DNA of 64,000 bases from Isoperla grammatica (Eukaryota > Arthropoda > Insecta > Plecoptera > Perlodidae), in the NCBI GenBank assembly GCA_945910005.1, contig OX246743.1, forward strand, positions 43,620,736-43,684,735. Direction: 5' to 3'. Shown piece after piece: positions 42,375 through 53,804 of the stretch. Under the pieces are notes generated by a model. The model was not told the origin of the DNA. It ran no database searches and was given only the letters and a program-made list of their open reading frames with translations. The position numbers and the translations under genes are program-made. Numbering within the stretch: the first letter of the stretch is position 1; every line of letters starts with the position of its first letter.

Positions 42375-43817
42375 TTATTTTAAGTCTGGTTTAGGTGTTT
42401 TCGACGGATCTTCTTCTTGTTTCTGAAACGGCGCCTTGAACATGAGCTCCAGCAACTCCTTCCTATGCCTCTTGATCTGCGCCTTATGATGCTCAATCTC
42501 CCTCAACTTGATGGCCTTGATCTTCTGCAGGGTTGCCAGCGTCCTATGGTCGTTGTACTGATACTCAACACACTCCTTGAGATCCAGCAGCGACCGGGGT
42601 GCGTACGCCGACTTGTTGCACGCAATGAGCGTCTTGGCGTCAGTGAGCGCCCCCTTCTGCGTGATGATGGCGCACGCCTTCAGGGGCGCTTCGGTGCGCC
42701 TGTCCGCCGCTGGGGGGCCGTAGTCCAGGGGCGCGGGCTGGCCGTACTTCTTGGGTGCTTCCGTCCCCTTGTCCGGCGCGGGGAGGGCGTACTTCATAGG
42801 CGCTTTCGTCCGCTTGTCCGGCGCGGGAATGCCGTACTTCATAATGGGCGTGGGCGGGCCGTACTTCTGAGGCGCTTGATACTTGATGAACTCTTTCATC
42901 GACGAGTATTGTCTAGGCGTCAGTTTCTCCTTTGCTTGTTTTAAGATGTCATCTCCCGGCAAACCTTTCCCACCAACACTTCCCGTTACATCATTGTCGA
43001 CGGAATCCACCTCACCTTTTACTTCTTGTATGGATTTGGCCAGTCCCTTCACGGCACCGACAAAACTAGCGGATTTCGGATCACTGTCCAATCTTCGTCC
43101 TATATCCATACGGGTGACTTTCGTGAAGGATCCATCGTTGATTGAACCTTCTACAAAGGGAGCCTCTTTGACCTTGGAAGACCCTCGCTTCTGTTTCGAG
43201 TCCTCCAACGCCGACGCAGTAATCTTCTCGTACGTGTGTTTATAGCGTGTGGTCGCGGAACTACAACACCGCGAAACTTCAGCGCGCGGAACTCCGCGAT
43301 GTCGTAATGTGGACCTGATCGTGACGAATGGTAAGAGGGGTCTGCTGACTTTTGCCGGCGCGAATGAAGGGAGTTTTATGCGCATCGCAGCCTGGCGAAG
43401 ATTCTGCACCATCTTTCTGAATTCCATCGCCGTAACATTGCCCTTGTAATGAGGTGTTTGCTGTAATACGTTAAACTCGGATGATTTGTTGTTGGTTGAG
43501 GTGGCACGTTCGCTTATCGCTTTTAAGATGTCATCTTCTAAGTAAAAATATATGACATAAGGGGGAAATAAGCCTAATTTTTTTTCTACGTTTATCAAAG
43601 ATCTAGGTGTTTTGACCAAGGTATTCTGATTATGTCCTATCGGTTTCAAGCAATTCTTATCACCTGGTAGCCTCAGTTTGCCGGCTTGTGCCACGCCGGA
43701 ACTCCTTTCTGGTTTCAATCCTGCCACCGACCCGGACAGTCTTATGCTCGGATTCCGACAACGATTATTTGAAAACGAGCAGTGCAACGCTCTATAAAAC
43801 GACATATTAGGTTTCAT
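42375..43817 (-). CDS. Uncharacterised intronless gene, 480 aa, proline-rich repeat and basic N-terminus
   Basis: I do not recognise this protein. Residues 1-50 are rich in Ser, Arg and Asn with almost no acidic residues (MSFYRALHCSFSNNRCRN), compatible with a mitochondrial presequence but not proof. Residues 195-310 are charged and Lys-rich. Residues 313-380 hold a degenerate Pro/Tyr repeat (KYGPPTP, KYGIPAPDKRTKAP, KYALPAPDKGTEAP, KYGQPAP, DYGPPAADRRTEAP). Residues 415-460 are probably helical or coiled-coil (LQKIKAIKLREIEHHKAQIKR), and the end is acidic/basic. The frame is far longer than chance for this AT-rich DNA, and a poly-A signal follows 26 nt after the stop. Lack of introns suggests a retrogene or a lineage-specific gene. 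Start taken as the first Met; Met5 is an alternative. Confidence 0.7.
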   Translation of the reverse strand: MKPNMSFYRALHCSFSNNRCRNPSIRLSGSVAGLKPERSSGVAQAGKLRLPGDKNCLKPIGHNQNTLVKTPRSLINVEKKLGLFPPYVIYFYLEDDILKAISERATSTNNKSSEFNVLQQTPHYKGNVTAMEFRKMVQNLRQAAMRIKLPSFAPAKVSRPLLPFVTIRSTLRHRGVPRAEVSRCCSSATTRYKHTYEKITASALEDSKQKRGSSKVKEAPFVEGSINDGSFTKVTRMDIGRRLDSDPKSASFVGAVKGLAKSIQEVKGEVDSVDNDVTGSVGGKGLPGDDILKQAKEKLTPRQYSSMKEFIKYQAPQKYGPPTPIMKYGIPAPDKRTKAPMKYALPAPDKGTEAPKKYGQPAPLDYGPPAADRRTEAPLKACAIITQKGALTDAKTLIACNKSAYAPRSLLDLKECVEYQYNDHRTLATLQKIKAIKLREIEHHKAQIKRHRKELLELMFKAPFQKQEEDPSKTPKPDLK

Positions 43818-44512
43818 GATTACTCATAATTTAGTGTTTTATTTTGCTATATAAGAATTTTACTCCACTGAAATTTGATGGTGTTCGAGATTTTGTTGTT
43901 TCAAAACAACAATCACTAGAGAATAATAATAAAAATTTTGTTTGGCTGAATAAACAAGCAACAGTCAGATTATCAAAGATCTTAATTAATAGTAACCTCT
44001 TTGGCTTAGCTGTGCTTTTGTGCAAGGTAGTATTGCTTTATTTCCACAATTAATAAATTGCATGACACATGTTACATTTATTAATATGTACCCTTAGACT
44101 TGAGTGAACAGCCTATTTAACAGGGTTTGAGGAAAAAGTGCAGAAAACATTAAACTAATTTAATTAAGACGAGTAAAAGATGGTTCCATGTTCAATAAAG
44201 AACATAAGCACATATCAAAATTTGAAATTCAAAAATAGAAGTATTACAATAATTAGACAACTAGAAAGTACAGCATTCATTTTGCATATGCCTACTGCAT
44301 AGAGTAGGCCCCTATGTAATATACAGGTATAAGAATGATTATCCAAGACACAAAATCTTTTATGTTCATATGAACTATACCTAGCCTTTTGGCCACCTTT
44401 ACATGAAGATATATATGAGTTAATGATGGATGCATATTATGTAAAGAACATTTTAAGCACATGTCAAAATTTGAAACAAAAAAATAAATGTATTGCAATA
44501 GTTAGACAGTAT

Positions 44513-45390
44513 ATTATTATTATTATTATTATTTATTTATCCAACAACAGAATTTACAATTCCAGGCACAATTGGATATAATATACTTAATTGATAGGTT
44601 CTTATTAATACATATGTTCCAATAAAATTAACATACACTCACTATTAAAACGACTCATTCAAAAATAAAATAAAAATACACCAACTAAGGTAAGTGGTAG
44701 CTATAACAATTAACCCCACTTTTGTCATGAACGTAAAATGTTAAAACACTTTGACTTGATTGACCTCACATTGTCATTAAAAACATCAATATGGCTAAAA
44801 GGTGAACTATTTAACATGGTAACAGTGCGTGGCAAAAATGAGTATTTAAAAAGATCCAATCTAGATTTTGGGGGTTTAAATAAAAGTGTGTTACGAGAGC
44901 GTCTTATAGGAACATTTAAAGAAATTGTTTCTAACAAACCAGGGCAATCAAGCTCACCCGATAAAATCTTTTTAAAAGTGATAACATCAAACATTTTGCG
45001 CCTGGCATCCAAAGGAAGTAGGTGGGCTTCATCACATAACCTGGCATAGTCAACCATATGGTAATCTACCTGATTCCTTTGGCAACACCACTTTAAAAAC
45101 TTCTGCTGGAGACGTTCAAGATTTTGGACTTTAGTCACATGGTGTGGCGACCAAACAACACTCGAGTAGTCAAGAATCGGTAAAACAATGCTCATGTATA
45201 AAGTACGGATAACAAAAGTGGAGAAATTATGATTGCAAGTGCGTTTAATAAAGCCCAAGGTTTTGAAAGCACGCTTCAAGACATAATCAATGTGAGCGTT
45301 AAAATTAAGGTCTTTAGACATAACAACGCCAAGGTCGCACACACTATGATATACAATTGCTTGATCATACAGCAAAGAGTTTGTAGTATA
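44513..45390 (-). mobile_element. 5'-truncated LINE (CR1/jockey-like), C-terminal part of reverse transcriptase ORF
   Basis: The minus frame 45375-44725 (216 codons) reads DLGVVMSKDLNFNAHIDYVL, FKTLGFIKRTCNHNF, LPILDYSSVVWSPHHV and LERLQQKFLKWCC. These are the conserved thumb and post-thumb segments of non-LTR retrotransposon ORF2. The frame ends intact in SKCFNILRS and is followed by about 200 bp of 3' sequence ending in (AAT)n at 44515-44532. The 5' part of the element is missing, the usual outcome of target-primed reverse transcription. An AGTATA motif near both ends (about 44511 and 45387) may be the target duplication. Confidence 0.88.
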
Positions 45391-46629
45391 CAGTTATGTG
45401 AATGATTGGAGCTCCACATATACTGGTTAAAGGATGACTTTCACATATATACAATTTACATAGACTGATATTGAGGAGATTCAATTCAAAAACACAATAT
45501 TACACAGGCGAGAAAAAAATAAAAATACGACTCAGTTGAGGTGAGGTGCACTGTAAGACATGGATAAGTATAGCTAAATGCACTTTGTAGAGCAACTAAG
45601 CAGCCCTAAAAGTAGACTCACACATCAAACATCAAACAACCATCTCCACAACTGGATGAGGTTCAAAAAGAGATTGTAAAAATTTAAAATGATATGAAGT
45701 GATCAGAAAATGTAACATGTAATTATATGTAGCTGCTCAGCTGTTTGTCCCGTAGGAACTCATCCACTGAGAAGTATGCTTTTAGTGTCAGTATATCTTT
45801 GAGTTTACTTCGAAATTTGACCAAGCAGTCAGCGTTTACTCAGCGCAGCTGGTTAGTAAGGTATTTGGTCTACTTGATCTCCGTCAATCCCCTGGTGGAG
45901 GTTTGGTAAACCTCAACGAGACCATTTACGCACCTTGGGGGGAAACCAGACTTTCTAGACGGTGTATCAAGCTTTAAGGTTAAAACAAAATAAAATAAAA
46001 TAAAATAAACATACATATACATTCGTATTTATAGAGCTTGGTTAGGGTTTGGCGGCTGGCGACAAAATGCCATTTTCATGAGTTTGTAAATGCATTAACG
46101 ACTACTACACATCACATTGTTTTGACAGCGTCCATGATCATTATCTAAATCTAAACACTAATCTGAAGTACAAAATTCAAACATTAGTACAGAAATCAAG
46201 CAAATAAGATTAGTAATCTGATTCACACAATACTAACTAAAAGCGGTTGTTTGTATCGGAAACTCAAATCTCTCGAACACATTTATACAAGTTATTATCA
46301 ATTAGAAAACAATAAAGAGGTATTTAAATATAAATCACTTGATCGTATCTTAATATCTACGTTATGAAATGTGTGTGTTGCGTACGGTCATACTTGCACG
46401 TATGACTCCGTACGGTAGCGGTAGGTAACGAGATCATCTAGTCTTCGAATTATTTATAAAAACAAAAACTAACTTCTTTATTTCTACCTGTTTTTCTTAA
46501 TTTATCTTCATCACTACCACATTTCATACAGTCACATTTTCTAGTCATGAAGCAAACACGTATACAAATTTGTTTGTGTGTTTTCGGGGGAGAGAGAGCC
46601 GCGGCCACCCTCTGACCTAGCATGATATT
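45391..46629. other. Intergenic, nothing firmly recognised
   Basis: Around 45885-45950 is a diverged copy of the CAATCCCCTGGTGGAGGTTT...GTAAAC motif also seen near 21395 and 53315. (AATAA)n lies at 45985-46008. No supported exon. Confidence 0.35.
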
Positions 46630-47605
46630 GCTTAACTTCGGTGTTCATAGCCAAATAGTTGGATAGATAATAAAAAGCGTTTAATGCGTTTAGCACAAAA
46701 CAGGGGGGGGGGGGGGGGGGGTTCCAAATTTTAAAGGTATTTCACTTTGTATATTATTACTTAGTCGTGTAAATAATAAGTAACATAGGCGGGTTAAATA
46801 ATTACACAACTTTCAAAAAGAGCAGAAATAAATATATTAATTGGAATAGGAATAACCTTATATTATGGTTTTTGAAATTATTTTCTTTATTTTCTGATTT
46901 CTATTGAAAGTGCAGTTTAATAAAACTTCGCTGTTCGTCTATAGCCAAATAGTTGGATATTAAAAAGCGTTTAATGCGTTTAGCACAGGCTAAACGCCTC
47001 CAAGCCTCAACACCTCCCAGCGCGGTGCTGGAAACGGTGGTATTAATAAACCCGTTGACGGCCAAGCAACAGATGTGATCACTGCCACTAAAAATAATGC
47101 GTCCGTGAGTGAGTGATGTGCACTTAGCTACCACATACAGCAGCGCACATGAAAGCCGGGCAGATATGGCGTTGACTAATGAACAGAAAAACTGAGAAAC
47201 AGCTGAAGGATGCGTGACAGGTTGTCAGTGATAACGCGCGGGACGCATTCGGGAGGTCCCTAGTTCGATTACGGTTAACGGTAATACTAACAGAAGGTTT
47301 TCCCAAGATCTTTCTTCCGAAATATATGTCTACAATATACTTCAAAAAGAAAATCTCAATCGCGCGTGGGGGGGGGCAGGGGGGGGGGGGGTTATTACCA
47401 AATTTGAAAGGTTTTTCACTTTGTATATTAATTTCTTCTTGGCGCAAATAAATGTAGGCGGTTTTTATAATTATATACAACAATTTTCAAAAAGAGCAGA
47501 AATAAAATTAATATATTTTTATAGGAATAACTAAATTGACTAATAAGTTATTGACATTTTCTGTCTTTTCTGGTTTTAATTCAGAAGTGCAGTTTAATAT
47601 TGGTT
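46630..47605. repeat. Two tandem copies of a ~290-bp repeat, the second split by an insertion
   Basis: Copy 1 (46630-46925): CTTAACTTCGGTGTTCATAG, AAAGCGTTTAATGCGTTTAGCAC, a G-run, TTTCACTTTGTATATTA, TTTCAAAAAGAGCAGAAATAA, AGTGCAGTTTAATA. Copy 2 begins at about 46920 with the same first block, is interrupted at about 46990-47375, then resumes with the G-run and the remaining blocks to about 47605. The interrupting ~385 bp include a SINE fragment (47200-47310). Confidence 0.85.
47200..47310 (+). mobile_element. SINE head fragment
   Basis: TGTCAGTGATAACGCGCGGGACGCATTCGGGAGGTCCCTAGTTCGATTACGG shows tRNA-like A and B boxes (AGTTCGATTAC), then AGAAGGTTTTCCCAAGATC as in the other SINE copies. The rest of the element is missing. 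Confidence 0.65.
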
Positions 47606-48481
47606 TGTATAATTGTGGAGAAAATGACGTCCGATGATTATCCCGAGGTATTTTAAATTACGAAACAAATCTCAGAACCTGTAGGCCTCAGTAAAATTAC
47701 ACTTGAGTGGAAGGCGAAGCTTATCCTCGCTTATCCGCTTTTTCAAACTTTTTATCCAACATGTGTAACATGTGAAGTGGAACGTAACAGGATACTTAGG
47801 CGTTGCCGTTGGTAAGTTATGACGTCACGATAAAGCGCTGCTGTTCCTTCCCAGTACTCGAGTATGATGCTCTTTACAGTGTGCTCACGTTTCATGCCAA
47901 TCCTTGAGTACCTGAACCCACATACTTTGATATCAGTGACGTCACAGTAAGAGTTGCAAACCGCTTCGAGCCAAGGCTGAAAACGCGATATTTTCTGATT
48001 TCGGTTCTGACCCAACAGTTCAGCGCGTCAAAATGTTTTTACATTCTGTCATGCCTTTTTATGGTTTGTCTGATCCTAAGAATCGAGTTTTGTTTTTTAC
48101 CCAGTTACCATGCAGAGTTCCAGTTGAACCAAAACTTAAATCTAAAATTTTAATCCTTTTATCCTTGCTTTCAAAAAACATGTCCACCGTATTAAATTGT
48201 ATTGAAATTGTAAGCAACTGTCTAACTTTTTTATATTTGTGACTGCTTTTTACTGTGTCTACAGTGACTCCAACATGAAAGTTTGCATCACAAACCTGAT
48301 GGAATGTATTCAAAGCAAGGAATTAAGTGTAGGATGTGGCTGCATTGTTTTTTTATAGATTTAGTGTATAGCAGCGCGTCTCTAAATAGCCAGTGTGAAA
48401 ATCACCTACACTTGCTACACTAGAGTAAGTTCTAATTACTGGCGAACATCGTACACGTATTTACACTGACATACTAGTGTA
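47606..48481. other. Intergenic, nothing recognised
   Basis: Several 65-87 codon frames occur on both strands with no domain, signal or splice support. Confidence 0.35.
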
Positions 48482-48740
48482 ATAATAATAATTTTTGTAG
48501 GAATACCCGTTCTAGGGTGCACACCAGCTTTAGCTGATGTGCCCCTCTTCAGGTGACTAACTAAAATTATTAGGGTGTTTGGATAGCTGGAAAGGATGGT
48601 CCGAGGGCCATTAGTACGACTCAATCCCAGCACTCGCTTTTACGACTGAGGAAAACCTCGGAAAAAAACCTTCAGTCAGGACTGCCGGTGGCCGGAATCG
48701 AACCGGCGACGCGTCTTACCGCTGAGCCACCTCTATCGGT
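48482..48740 (-). mobile_element. Full-length tRNA-derived SINE with 11-bp target duplication
   Basis: On the minus strand the 259-bp element starts with a tRNA-like head: A box TGGCTCAGCGGTAAG, B box GGTTCGATTCC, then CCACCGGCAGTCCTGACTG. A body with CTCAGTCGTAAAAGCGAG, CCAAACACCCTAATAA and TAGTCACCTGAAGAGGGGCA follows, and it ends in (ATT)n. ATACTAGTGTA flanks both ends (48471-48481 and 48741-48751). Other family members are at 29419, 36330, 47200 and 51905. Confidence 0.9.
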
Positions 48741-49037
48741 ATACTAGTGTATAAAGTGTAGAACAGGCGAACACCGTACACATATTTACACTGACATACT
48801 AGTTTATAAAGTGTAGGACGGGCGAACGAAGCGTCGGCCCACGTATATCGCAGAACGTTGAAACCATTTGGCGGCGAGTTGGCCTCGCGGTCGTAACAGT
48901 GAAGTCGTAAAGTTGAATACGTGTGAATGAATAAGTACCACTTATCAATGGTAATGACCCTTCTCCTCTCTGACCATGTGCACAGTTGCACTAGTTGCAA
49001 GGCTGTGCATGAGCTGGCTGCACTTTGCTAGTGTGCA

Positions 49038-49194
49038 CAACTACTTAGGGCCGGTCTTACAATCTCCTAATAAGAAAGTTATTTGTAGCAATTAAGCTAT
49101 TTGGAGGATTTCAAGGGTTTTGATTGGTCGTTGCCAAGGAGAAAACAAGCTATTTGTCGAATAAATAGTTATTGGGACATTGTAAGACTGGACC
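49038..49194. mobile_element. PIF/Harbinger-like MITE, TTA target duplication
   Basis: The 157-bp relative of 13254-13400 and 59075-59221: ends GGGCCGGTCTTACAATCTCC and GGACATTGTAAGACTGGACC, TTA on both sides (49035-49037 and 49195-49197). A 53-codon frame running through it is not a gene. Confidence 0.88.
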
Positions 49195-49197
49195 TTA

Positions 49198-50367
49198 CTC
49201 TACTTGCATTATTACTTGTTTATTACATTTTCAATAAGAAAAACAAACTTCATACCAATCTGGCTTCTCTGGTTATACCATTCATTATGTTCTTCATTGC
49301 TGTGACGGCTCCAAAGTCCATTAAAGATTTAGGTACGTGTTTTTAAATTAAAAATCATTATACATACTTTTATTATCACTGCCATAATCATAATAACTTG
49401 TCAGTTAAAACTAGACTCCATAAGCCGACCTACTTGTTAATTTTGAAGTAAATTCATGACGGGATTCACTCAAAGAATTCTAGAAGTAGAACAAAGTAAT
49501 ACAAAGGTATACTTATAGAATACCAAATGTCAGCTTAGAAAGTTGTTATACAAATTACAAAGTGTCTTTAGATATTAAATAATTCAGTGTTACTATAGTT
49601 GTAACTTTCAATACTGTTTTAATGGAATTCCTAATAAATCGAGTGTTTCATAAAGTGCCTAACTTTTAGGATTTACGATTTATTTTACCGCGACATAACG
49701 AAACATTTGCTTTTGCTTTTTCTTTCTTTTGCTCTGTGTTAAACTTGACTTATTCTTGCGTTGAGTTCAAGTAATGTAGAACAATTAACATCGACGTGAA
49801 GTTAGCAACAACCTCCTAACCCAACGGCAAACATTCTAAAACAACTGGTTAGTTTTATCTAGTGAAACTTCCTCTATAGTCCACGGCTTAGCCTATATAT
49901 AACGTGTGTGTGCTAACTTAAACTCTCGGTGAATTAAACACTGTTGACATAGGTTTGCTAAACGAAGCTGGCCTATATTTTCACTACTTACAGGTAGCTA
50001 GTGATAAGCGCCACTTACGCAATTTGTTATAGCCAATTATCATATTAATGATTGGGACATAGTACACAATGCATAGCAAGCACACAATGCGCAATCCTCA
50101 GATTTCGAACTTCTTTTCAAAACGAGATTAGTCTATACGCACATAAACAGACTCAAATACAGAAATTATAATTTGGCACCGGTTTCTCGACCAGTGAAGA
50201 TAGTGTGTACATAGATTTATAATAAGAGAACATTTATAAGTTAATTATTTGATTAATTCTTACGGCTTTGAACTCTCGGCGTTTTGCAGTGAGAGCATCA
50301 AAACAATAAAAAAAATACCACTTCCAAAAAATTACACGTTATTCTGTAAACATATATTTTAATAATG
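49198..50367. other. Intergenic, nothing recognised
   Basis: AT-rich; no exon, array or transposon terminus that I can support. Confidence 0.35.
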
Positions 50368-50782
50368 GGGTTACGGGAATAAGCTCAATATATTAGTCAG
50401 ATCGTGCACTTTGTGATAAAAGCACCAAAATTTCCTCCAAGAAAGATACTGTACTAAGGATCATTTCTGAGGGCGGTGCCACGAGCTTAAGTACCTAACT
50501 TAACTTTAAGTTCAAGTTTAAGTTTCACTTTGTAGACGTTCGGAACCAAATTATTTAGGGCTACAATATTAATTTTAGAAACATATTTATCTAAAAGAAT
50601 GTGTACTAATGTATGTTTGATTAGTATTAAATGTTTCAGCTTATATGTATGACGGTTATCTATTTAAACTTATTTATATAGAAAACTTGCAACACCTTCG
50701 CGTATATAAACCGTCATAACATAGCAACCGTTATAAAGTTGAAGATATGAACTCGAATCTATGAAGCCTCGTCATGAAGTGA

Positions 50783-50826
50783 ACCTAACCTAACCTAACC
50801 TCACTTAACCTAACCTAACCCAACCC
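50783..50826. repeat. Interstitial (CCTAA)n, telomere-like
   Basis: Six to seven CCTAA units with two small interruptions. (TTAGG)n is the ancestral insect telomere repeat. A second stretch in the same orientation is at 51348-51386; together they bracket the central minisatellite. Confidence 0.85.
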
Positions 50827-50875
50827 AAACTGTCTATTCCTATATATCTTCACTATCCCTAACCATATGTACAGT

Positions 50876-51345
50876 CGCAGTAACCAAGCAAGTTACTCCC
50901 GCATGTTACTCCCGCAAGCTTTCCCGCAAGTTACTCCCGCAAGCTTTGCCGCAAGTTATTCCCGCCAGTTTTCCCGCAAGCTTTGCCGCAAGTTACTCCC
51001 GCAAGTTTTCCCGCATGTTACTCCCGCATGTTACTCCCGCATGTTACTTCCGTATATTGCTCCCGCAAGCTTTCCCGCATGCTACTCCCGCATGTTACTC
51101 CCGCTAGTTCTCCCGCATGTTACTTCCGTATATTGCTCCCGCAAGCTTTCCCGCATGCTACTCCCGCATGTTACTCCCGCTAGTTCCTTCCGCATGTTAC
51201 TTCCGTATATTGCTCCCGCAAGCTTTCCCGCAAGTTACTCCCGCAAGCTTTCCCGCAAGTTATTTCCGCCAGTTTTCCCGCATGTTACTCCCGCAAGTTA
51301 CTCCCGCAAGTTCTCCCACACTCTCAAGTCACTCTCGCGAGTTAT
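50876..51345. repeat. Short-unit minisatellite (GTTACTCCCGCA-type)
   Basis: Twelve- to thirteen-base words, GTTACTCCCGCAA, GCTTTCCCGCAA, GTTACTTCCGTAT and ATTGCTCCCGCAA, are reshuffled about 38 times. A ~66-bp higher-order block is repeated at 51050-51190. The resulting Ser/Pro/Leu ORFs are artefacts. Confidence 0.9.
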
Positions 51346-51347
51346 TT

Positions 51348-51386
51348 AACCTAACTAAACCTAACCTGATGTAACCTAACCTAACC
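51348..51386. repeat. Interstitial (CCTAA)n, second stretch
   Basis: Imperfect CCTAA units (AACCTAACTAAACCTAACCTGATGTAACCTAACCTAACC pattern), same orientation as 50783-50826. Confidence 0.8.
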
Positions 51387-51904
51387 AAATGTTAAAAAAA
51401 TGTTGTAACAAAATGTTATAAGGGTTTGTGTACGCGAAGGTCATATAAGTTTAAATATATAACCGTTAAACATATGAAGCTGAAACATGTAATACTAATC
51501 AAACATACATCAGTAGTCAGATTCTTTCAGAAAAATATGTTTTAAAAATTAATATTGTAGCCCCAAGCAATTACTTTCTGGATGTTTGCAAAGTGAAACT
51601 TAAACTTGAACTTCCTCAGAAATGATCCTTCATATAGTATCTTCCTCTGAGGAAAGTTTGGTGCATTTATCACAAAGTGCACGATCATTGTGCTTAAGCC
51701 CGTCACTATACATATCTCAATATCTCGACCCCCCTCCCCCCCCCCCCCCCAGGCCCTTCAGTTGACCACAGGCAGTCTAACCTTCAGTTCTTGTCCAATG
51801 CTCTGCATGGGCCCAATAACAGTTAATTGCGCTGTCAACTGAGTGCGTCGGTTATTTCATACGGCGAAGACATAATAAATTTGTTCGGCTTATTCTTGTT
51901 CAGC

Positions 51905-52060
51905 AGTTCTATAACAGCTAAGCTGACGGGTAATACGCGGGACTCTAGTTCGGAGGTCGCTGGTACGATACCACGGCCACTGACAGTCCTTACTGAAGGG
52001 GTTTCCAAGAGTCCTTCAGCTAAGAGGCGAATTCTGGGATAAGGTTCTATAAAATAGCTA
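51905..52060 (+). mobile_element. SINE fragment (head and body)
   Basis: GGTAATACGCGGGACTCTAG, GAGGTCGCTGGTACGATACCACGG (degenerate B box), CAGTCCTTACTGAAGGGG and GTCCTTCAGCTAAGAGGCGAATTCTGGG match the SINE at 48482-48740 in order. The 3' tail is not recognised. Confidence 0.7.
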
Positions 52061-52974
52061 TTGGACATTCCTTCCCAGATAAAAGTTAGTCCACTCAAAA
52101 AGGAAACCACCGTACAGGTTTTATATGGTGAAACAATTCAAAATAGGTTTACATGCCCTAGTATCCTTCATGGATAATCCAAAATAGTACATTAATGTTT
52201 TTTATTTGTATTTGTTAAGACTGTTAAATACATTATGATAATTTATTAGTTTCGTAGTCAGAATGCATACCATACAAGTACTGGCCTAAATGTACTAACT
52301 GCAGTGTTATTATGGAAACCTGCAGCTTACCATAAGTCTACTCTCTGGGCTAGGTCAGAACTAATATGGTGTACACTACTCTCTCCAGTGTAACCAACAT
52401 TGTGTCTTCGAGGACATAACCATACAAATATAGACTACAAGAATACTTTTTTATGTAATCCACATAATCATGGCATACTACTCTTCGGGATTTTTTTTAC
52501 GACGCAACATCAAAGCTGTTATGTATTTACTAACTATTTTCGAAAAATTAAATAAACAATTTTTCTGAATTGCCACAAAATGGTCATACAATCATATCAT
52601 TTAAAAATGAATCACCTTTAATGTCCTGTAAACGGTCAAGCTATGTAATGGTTGCAAAACAAGTGATGTTATGAAATATACTATAGTATAGAGAATATCT
52701 TTAGTCACACAAACATCTCTCGCCATTCAAATGGAAAGTGTTCTAATTCACGCAACGACCTCCAGGTTCGCTCTCCGTATCTATGACGTCATAGTTAAGC
52801 TCAAGTAGTGGAGTAAACACGTCCTCTATCGGTAGGCGTGTACTACATGCTTCACGATGTACAACAAGTAATTCCATGTTAGTCTTATCTCGATGCATGT
52901 CTCGTTTATCAATGTGCGTTTGTTATCAATGTGCAATTAAAAACTGAATCTTTTGTCAGGGGCCTGTTGCATGG
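52061..52974. other. Intergenic, nothing recognised
   Basis: AT-rich, no supported feature. CRE-like TATGACGTCATAG lies at about 52782-52794. Confidence 0.35.
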
Positions 52975-53400
52975 CAAGGCCCGTGATTGATTGATATGTG
53001 GGTCTTAACGTCTTATATTTTTGCAACTTGGCTAATCAAGACGATGAGTAGGTGATAATGAAGATGAAATTGGGGGCTCTTTGGAGGAAAGGGGCAAGTA
53101 GGAGGGCGCGTGAGGAAAGGTGAAAGGGGAGGAAAGAGGATTGGGGTGTGGACTGCACTTCGTCTGACTTCTCCTCCTCGACCTGTCCGGCAAGGGTGGC
53201 CCTACCAGAAGCATACGCTTCTGCTGGCATAGCTCTCGGGATCAACAAAGCACTCACACCTGCCCACCACGATAAGGTAGCAGTCCCTGGGCAGGGCAAG
53301 GTCCGTAAATCCCCTGGCGGAGGTTCAGTAAACGACGAGCCACTGCCAGGGAATTTACGGACCTTGTGGTTGCATGGTAGGTCTACTAATCTGCAGTGGC
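52975..53400. mobile_element. Composite dispersed repeat
   Basis: Contains the CGATGAGTAGGTGAT, GACTTCTCCTCCTCGACCTG and GGGTGGCCCTACCAGAAGCA motifs shared with 31600-31660 and 34195-34275. It then has an inverted pair, AAGGTCCGTAAATCCCCTGGC and GCCAGGGAATTTACGGACCTT (53297-53366), related to a motif near 21395. Class unknown. Confidence 0.6.
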
Positions 53401-53635
53401 GTAATTTCAAATCAGGGTCATCCGGCAATAACAGATCTAAGAATTAAACTACAGTAGAATTTATTTCCCAAACAATATAAGCAGTAAACTACATTATTTG
53501 TATACTATGCCGATGTACCCCTTGGTACTTTTAACAGAAGTAGGCTACGTGCCGGTACAGATTTCCCCTACAACCCTTCCTCATCATCATTCATCAATCA
53601 TTGTGCATTAAATCTGCACTAGTGGGACCTGTATA

Positions 53636-53794
53636 GTGGACCCAAGACTACCTTACACATGCTTTCGTCACATCCGGGGCAGTCGTAGCCAACCAGCGAA
53701 CCACCCGAGACAAACCAGCGCAAATACCGATCGCTGATTGGCTACGAACCAGTCGCCTGTGACGAAATCATGTGTAAGGTAGTCTTGGGACAAC
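53636..53794. mobile_element. 159-bp MITE flanked by TATA, copy 2
   Basis: Same length and sequence family as 41378-41536: GTGGACCCAAGACTACCTTA at the left and TAAGGTAGTCTTGGGACAAC at the right, TATA on both sides (53632-53635 and 53795-53798). Its right edge is 58 bp from the start codon of the Kunitz gene. Confidence 0.88.
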
Positions 53795-53804
53795 TATAGT
53801 GGAA

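Larger units (their letters stand above)
50368..51708. mobile_element. Foldback element: ~300-bp inverted arms around telomere-like and minisatellite DNA
   Basis: The left arm (about 50368-50700) and right arm (about 51420-51708) are inverted copies: GATCGTGCACTTTGTGATAAA against TTTATCACAAAGTGCACGATC, AAGTTCAAGTTTAAGTTTCAC against GTGAAACTTAAACTTGAACTT, and GTTTGATTAGTATTAAATGTTTC against GAAACATGTAATACTAATCAAAC. The arms are diverged. The centre has CCTAA runs on both sides of a 12-bp minisatellite. Long inverted repeats around tandem repeats is the architecture of Foldback-type elements. No ORF of its own and no proven target duplication. Confidence 0.8.

Noticed and set aside
48660..48740. 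tRNA gene
   Set aside because: A and B boxes are present but a SINE body, (ATT)n tail and 11-bp target duplication follow; no full cloverleaf with an anticodon arm could be supported.
50867..51374. 160-codon Ser/Pro/Leu ORF and neighbours
   Set aside because: Translation of the 12-bp minisatellite inside the foldback element; no stable frame or signals.
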